Shown here piece by piece: positions 59,928-64,000 of a stretch of 64,000 nt of DNA. The notes beneath the pieces were generated by a model, which had not been told where the DNA came from, ran no database searches, and worked only from the letters and a program-made list of their open reading frames with translations. The stretch is taken from assembly GCF_029760955.1 (NCBI RefSeq), contig NZ_CP121682.1:5952001-6016000 (forward strand), in the 5' to 3' direction. The translations under genes and the position numbers were made by a program. Numbering within the stretch: position 1 is the stretch's first letter; each line of letters begins with the position of its first letter. This DNA comes from Streptomyces cathayae. GTDB taxonomy: Bacteria; Actinomycetota; Actinomycetes; Streptomycetales; Streptomycetaceae.

Positions 59928-62654
59928 GTGGCAGAGACAGCAGCGAAGAAGACCGACCAGACCTCCGGCGAGGCCCGTCCGCGACTGATGCTCATGGACG
60001 GGCACTCGCTGGCCTACCGCGCGTTCTTCGCGCTGCCCGTGGAGAACTTCACGACCGCGACGGGCCAGCCGACGAACGCGATCTACGGTTTCGCGTCGAT
60101 GCTGGCGAACACGCTGCGCGACGAGGCGCCCACCCACTTCGCGGTGGCCTTCGACGTCTCCCGCAAGACCTGGCGGTCGGCGGAGTTCCCCGAGTACAAG
60201 GCGAACCGCTCCAAGACACCGGACGAGTTCAAGGGACAGGTCGAGCTGATCGGTGAGCTGCTCGACGCGATGAGCGCCCCGCGCTTCGCCGTCGAGGGCT
60301 TCGAGGCGGACGACGTCATCGCCACGCTCGCCACCCGGGCCGAGGCCGAGGGCTTCGACGTGCTGATCGTCACCGGCGACCGGGACTCCTTCCAGCTGGT
60401 CTCCGAGCACACCACGGTGCTGTACCCGACCAAGGGTGTCTCCGAGCTGACCCGGTTCACCCCGGAGAAGGTGGTCGAGAAGTACGGGCTGACGCCCGCG
60501 CAGTACCCGGACTTCGCGGCGCTGCGCGGCGACCCGTCCGACAACCTGCCCGGCATTCCCGGCGTCGGTGAGAAGACGGCGGCGAAGTGGATCAACCAGT
60601 TCGGTTCCTTCGCGGACCTCGTCGAGCGGGTCGACGAGGTCAAGGGCAAGGTCGGGCAGAATCTGCGCGACCACCTGGAGTCGGTCAAGCTCAACCGCCG
60701 CCTCACCGAGCTGGAGCGGCAGGTCGAGCTGGGCAGGGACGTCACCGACCTGGAGCGGACCGCCTACGACCGCAAGGCCGTCGCGATGATCCTGGACACC
60801 CTGGAGATCAGGAACCCGTCGCTGCGCGAGCGGCTCTTCGCCGTCGACCCCGGTGCGCAGGAGCCCGAGGCGGCCCCGGTCGTCGCGGACGGGGTGGAGC
60901 TGGACGGCACCGTCCTGGGCGCGGGCGAGCTGGCCGGCTGGCTCGCCGAGCACGGCACCGCGCCCCTCGGCGTCGCCACGGTCGACACCTGGGCGCTGGG
61001 GGCCGGCTCGGTCGCCGAGGTCGCCCTGGCGGCGGCCGCGGGGCCGGCCGCCTGGTTCGACCCGGCCGAGCTGGACGAGGGCGACGAGCGGGCGTTCGCC
61101 GCATGGCTCGCCGACGCGGAGCGGTCCAAGGTGTTCCACAACGCCAAGGGCGCGATGCGGGTCTTCGCCGAGCACGGCTGGAGCATCCGGGGCGTCTCCA
61201 TGGACACCGCGCTCGCCGCCTACCTGGTCAAGCCGGGCCGCCGCTCCTTCGACCTGGACGCGCTGTCCCTGGAGTACCTGCACCGCGAGCTGGAGCCCGC
61301 CGCCGCGGCCGACGGCCAGCTGGCCTTCGGCGCGGACGACACCGCCGAGGCCGAGGCGCTGATGGTGCAGGCCCGCGCGGTCCTCGACCTGGGCGAAGCC
61401 TTCGAGGACCGTCTGACGGAGGTGGGCGCCGCGGATCTGCTGCGGGACGTGGAGCTGCCGACGTCCGTCCTGCTGGCCCGCATGGAGCGGCACGGCATCG
61501 CGGCGGACCGGACCCACTTCGAGGGCATGGAGCAGATGTTCGCGGGCGCCGTGCAGCAGGCCGTGCAGGAAGCGCACGCGGCGGCGGGACACGAGTTCAA
61601 CCTGGGCTCGCCCAAGCAGCTCCAGGAGGTCCTCTTCGGTGAACTCGGCCTGCCGAAGACGAAGAAGACCAAGACCGGGTACACCACCGACGCCGACGCC
61701 CTGGCCTGGCTGGCGGGCCGGACCGACAACGAACTGCCGGTGATCATGCTCCGGCACCGTGAGCAGGCGAAGCTGCGCGTCACCGTCGAGGGGCTGATCA
61801 AGACCATCGCCGCGGACGGCCGCATCCACACCACGTTCAACCAGACGGTCGCCGCCACCGGCCGCCTGTCGTCGACCGACCCGAACCTGCAGAACATCCC
61901 GGTCCGTACCGACGAGGGCCGCGCGATCCGTCGCGGGTTCGTCGTCGGGGAAGGCTTCGAGTCGCTGATGACGGCGGACTACAGCCAGATCGAACTGCGG
62001 GTGATGGCGCACCTCTCCGAGGACGCCGGACTCATCGAGGCGTTCACCTCCGGCGAGGACCTGCACACCACCGCCGCCGCGCAGGTGTTCGCGGTCGAGC
62101 AGTCCGCGGTCGACGCGGAGATGCGCCGCAAGATCAAGGCGATGTCGTACGGCCTCGCGTACGGGCTGTCCGCCTTCGGCCTCTCCCAGCAGCTGAACAT
62201 CGAGGCGGCCGAGGCCCGCGCCCTGATGGACGCGTACTTCGAGCGGTTCGGCGGGGTGCGGGACTACCTGCGCCGCGTGGTCGACGAGGCTCGGGCGACG
62301 GGTTACACGGCGACCCTCTTCGGCCGCCGGCGCTACCTGCCCGACCTCAACAGCGACAACCGCCAGCGCCGCGAGGCGGCCGAGCGGATGGCGCTGAACG
62401 CGCCGATCCAGGGCACGGCGGCGGACATCGTCAAGATCGCCATGCTGAACGTGGACCGGGCGCTGCGCGAGGCGGACCTCACGTCCCGGATGCTCCTCCA
62501 GGTCCACGACGAAATCGTCCTGGAGATCGCCCCCGGCGAGCGCCCGGCCGCGGAAGAGCTGATCCGCCGGGAGATGGCCGCCGCGGTCCGGCTCCGCGTC
62601 CCCCTGGGTGTCTCGATCGGCGCGGGCCCGGACTGGGAGTCGGCGGCGCACTAG
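59928..62654 (+). CDS. polA: DNA polymerase I
   Basis: The 908-residue protein has three parts: a 5' nuclease domain (LMLMDGHSLAYRAFFAL, AVAFDVSRKTWR, ILIVTGDRDSFQLV, PGIPGVGEKTAAKW), a central 3'-5' exonuclease-like domain lacking clear DxE metal motifs and so probably inactive, and a family A polymerase (DYSQIELRVMAHLS motif A, RRKIKAMSYGLAYGLSAFGLS finger helix, VHDEIVLE motif C). It acts in repair and Okazaki fragment processing. GTG 59928 is preferred by the CAGGAT element. Confidence 0.97.
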   Translation: MAETAAKKTDQTSGEARPRLMLMDGHSLAYRAFFALPVENFTTATGQPTNAIYGFASMLANTLRDEAPTHFAVAFDVSRKTWRSAEFPEYKANRSKTPDEFKGQVELIGELLDAMSAPRFAVEGFEADDVIATLATRAEAEGFDVLIVTGDRDSFQLVSEHTTVLYPTKGVSELTRFTPEKVVEKYGLTPAQYPDFAALRGDPSDNLPGIPGVGEKTAAKWINQFGSFADLVERVDEVKGKVGQNLRDHLESVKLNRRLTELERQVELGRDVTDLERTAYDRKAVAMILDTLEIRNPSLRERLFAVDPGAQEPEAAPVVADGVELDGTVLGAGELAGWLAEHGTAPLGVATVDTWALGAGSVAEVALAAAAGPAAWFDPAELDEGDERAFAAWLADAERSKVFHNAKGAMRVFAEHGWSIRGVSMDTALAAYLVKPGRRSFDLDALSLEYLHRELEPAAAADGQLAFGADDTAEAEALMVQARAVLDLGEAFEDRLTEVGAADLLRDVELPTSVLLARMERHGIAADRTHFEGMEQMFAGAVQQAVQEAHAAAGHEFNLGSPKQLQEVLFGELGLPKTKKTKTGYTTDADALAWLAGRTDNELPVIMLRHREQAKLRVTVEGLIKTIAADGRIHTTFNQTVAATGRLSSTDPNLQNIPVRTDEGRAIRRGFVVGEGFESLMTADYSQIELRVMAHLSEDAGLIEAFTSGEDLHTTAAAQVFAVEQSAVDAEMRRKIKAMSYGLAYGLSAFGLSQQLNIEAAEARALMDAYFERFGGVRDYLRRVVDEARATGYTATLFGRRRYLPDLNSDNRQRREAAERMALNAPIQGTAADIVKIAMLNVDRALREADLTSRMLLQVHDEIVLEIAPGERPAAEELIRREMAAAVRLRVPLGVSIGAGPDWESAAH

Positions 62655-62804
62655 CCCTGCCGGGCGGAGTCGGCGGGCCGTGCCGGAGGGCGCCCGATGG
62701 CGTCCTCCGGCACGACCCCGTCCTCGGCTTCGTCCTCGGCTTCGTCCCCTGAGGGGTCTCACCCGCGTGGACCTCGCGGGCAGGCCGTCGCGGGGGCCGG
62801 GCGC

Positions 62805-62810
62805 CAGGAT
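62805..62810 (+). promoter_or_regulatory. -10 element CAGGAT, leaderless-type start
   Basis: CAGGAT ends 7 nt before ATG 62818, identical in sequence and spacing to the polA element. Confidence 0.45.
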
Positions 62811-62817
62811 GCGGGGC

Positions 62818-63213
62818 ATGGGTATACGCATGCTTCACCGCAGAGCGGGGCCCCCGCCGACCGACGCCGACGGACCCACCCTCGAGGCGTTCTCGCCGGT
62901 TCCGGTCTTCGCGGCCACCGCAAGTACCGCCCGTACTCCCGCCCCCCTGACGACCGCGTTGCGCCGCGTCGGCCGATGGTGCACCGGCCGCGGGGCCGCC
63001 GCACCGTCCGCCCCGTCGCCCGGTGCCGGCGAGCCGCCCCCGTGGCGGCTGTGGGCCGAGCTGACCCGCAGCTATCTGGCGCTCACCCTCACCCTGCTGC
63101 CCCGCCCCCGCCCCGTCCGTACCGTCACCGTGTTCGTGGCGGCCGGGGAGCCCCTCAGCGTGCGGCCGTACGGCTCGGCCGCCCCGTACCGGCGTCATCG
63201 GGGTCCCCGGTGA
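62818..63213 (+). CDS. Hypothetical protein, 131 aa
   Basis: The protein begins MGIRMLHRRAGPPPTDADGPTLEAFSPVPV. It is Pro/Ala/Arg-rich with one amphipathic helix (PPWRLWAELTRSYLALTLTLLPRPRPV) and a strand-like TVTVFVAAGEP. I recognise no family. GC3 bias is good over most of its length. The start rests on the CAGGAT element; an ATG at 62809 overlaps that element. Its last 59 nt overlap the 3' end of the convergent DUF4184 gene, which is unusual. The end, or the gene itself, could be questioned. Confidence 0.55.
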   Translation: MGIRMLHRRAGPPPTDADGPTLEAFSPVPVFAATASTARTPAPLTTALRRVGRWCTGRGAAAPSAPSPGAGEPPPWRLWAELTRSYLALTLTLLPRPRPVRTVTVFVAAGEPLSVRPYGSAAPYRRHRGPR

Positions 63214-64000
63214 CCGGGGCCGGACGCAGCGCCCTGACCGCCACGGCGTACAGCGGCAGCGCGGTCACGAGCCCGGCGCCCGCCCCGAAACACACCGTGG
63301 GAATCAGCTCCCAGGGCTTCGCGGTCGCACCCCAGTAGTCCCACCACCGCGCGGCCCGATGCACGGCCCCCACCAGCGCACAGCCGCCGAGCAGCGCGGC
63401 GGCCCCCCACCGGTCGGCAGCGGACAGCGTCGCCACCCCCGCCGGCGCGGACCGGGGCGCCGCCCGCTTCAGCGCCCGTGCCAGGAACACGACGATCACC
63501 ACCGCGGCCACCGCCGAACCGCCGTACTGCAGATACCAGTACAGCGGTGAGCCCGCGATCTCCCGTCCCAGGACGGGAAAGACCCGCATCCCCCACCGGT
63601 CGAGGTGCGTGAAGGCGTCCCACACCACATGCGTCAGCGCACCGAGCACGGCCGAGACGTACCAGCGCGCCACCAGGGAGGCCCGCACCCGCGCGGGCGG
63701 CGTGCCGCAGCGCAGCAGGGCGGACGTCCGCCCCTGCCAGGGCCGCGGCAGCAGCGCCACGAGCGGTTCGCGGATCAGGAGCCACAGACCCACCAGCGCC
63801 CAGGCGATGCACACATCCACGGTCAGGACGCCCGGGAACGAGTGGGTGAAGTCCCCGAACTCCATCGCTCCGGACAGGACACTGGCCGCGTAGTAGGTCA
63901 GGTCCGGGGCGAGACTGCCCGCCACGAGAACGGCCGGCACCAGGGGGCCCCGGCCGGTCCCGTCGGTTCGTACGGCGGGCAGGACCGCCGCCGCATGGCT
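63155..64000 (-). CDS. DUF4184 family membrane protein (N terminus beyond the window)
   Basis: The frame is open to the right edge, so the start is not visible; 281 residues are present. It begins SHAAAVLPAVRTDG, continues PAVLVAGSLAPDLTYY, and includes FTHSFPGVLTVDV and LTHVVWDAFTHLDRWG. The His/Asp-rich SHAAA, APDLTYY, FTHS and THVVWDAFTH motifs are those of DUF4184, a family related to membrane metal-dependent hydrolases. About seven membrane helices are present. GTG at 63940 should not be taken as the start because the family motif extends upstream. Confidence 0.85.
   Translation of the reverse strand, partial: SHAAAVLPAVRTDGTGRGPLVPAVLVAGSLAPDLTYYAASVLSGAMEFGDFTHSFPGVLTVDVCIAWALVGLWLLIREPLVALLPRPWQGRTSALLRCGTPPARVRASLVARWYVSAVLGALTHVVWDAFTHLDRWGMRVFPVLGREIAGSPLYWYLQYGGSAVAAVVIVVFLARALKRAAPRSAPAGVATLSAADRWGAAALLGGCALVGAVHRAARWWDYWGATAKPWELIPTVCFGAGAGLVTALPLYAVAVRALRPAPVTGDPDDAGTGRPSRTAAR

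Overview
The window is chromosomal DNA from a high-GC actinomycete, almost certainly a Streptomyces core-genome segment. The signs are very high GC with strong third-position GC bias, frequent GTG starts, 4-nt stop/start overlaps, a split his/trp layout with PriA in place of separate HisA and TrpF, TrpM between trpC and trpB, a HGxxPAAW-motif protein, and a PdtaR-type ANTAR regulator. I saw no insertion sequence, phage gene, CRISPR array, rRNA or plasmid function. One tRNA-like gene is present.

Layout. 0-9 kb: probable end of dnaE, a 54-aa protein, a NYN nuclease, an ABC ATPase/permease pair, two membrane or unknown proteins, YbaK and a Lon-substrate-domain protein. 9.3-15.1 kb: histidine operon hisD-hisC-hisB-(52-aa membrane peptide)-hisH-priA-ridA-hisF, closed by a 25-bp perfect hairpin. 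15.2-16.3 kb: two reverse-strand small enzymes. 16.4-23.5 kb: hisI, trpE, TIGR02234, HGxxPAAW and DUF2752 proteins, then trpC-trpM-trpB-trpA. 23.6-25.6 kb: a DsbA-like protein and lgt. 25.6-32.7 kb: a tightly coupled reverse-strand operon of four ADP-ribosylglycohydrolase (ARH) paralogues, a CaiB-type CoA-transferase and a CitE-like lyase, the most unusual gene set in the window. 33-40.2 kb: a VIT1 transporter and gltBD. 40.4-43.3 kb: a chitosanase, rhomboid protease and metallopeptidase on the reverse strand. 43.4-48.1 kb: chorismate mutase, aminopeptidase N and pyruvate kinase. 48.1-49.8 kb: a stand-alone LAGLIDADG protein, a tRNA with a leucine CAA anticodon but a class-I body, and the ANTAR regulator. 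49.9-55.7 kb: branched-chain amino acid ABC importer (livFGMHK), followed by about 1.1 kb with no convincing gene. 56.8-64 kb: PaaI thioesterase, an FdhF/YdeP oxidoreductase, polA, and two small or partial genes.

How the genes fit together. Much of the window is amino-acid metabolism: histidine, tryptophan, chorismate use, glutamate synthesis and branched-chain amino acid uptake. PriA serves both the his and trp pathways. A well-formed GlnR-type operator upstream of gltB would tie glutamate synthase to nitrogen control, and an IdeR/DmdR-like box sits between the ARH operon and the VIT1 iron-transporter homologue.

Across the window about 15 start codons have a -10-like hexamer (TAnnnT or CAnnAT) ending only 6-10 nt upstream and no Shine-Dalgarno sequence. 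This is the signature of leaderless or nearly leaderless mRNAs, and it settles several start-codon choices. All assignments come from reading the sequence; no database search was run.
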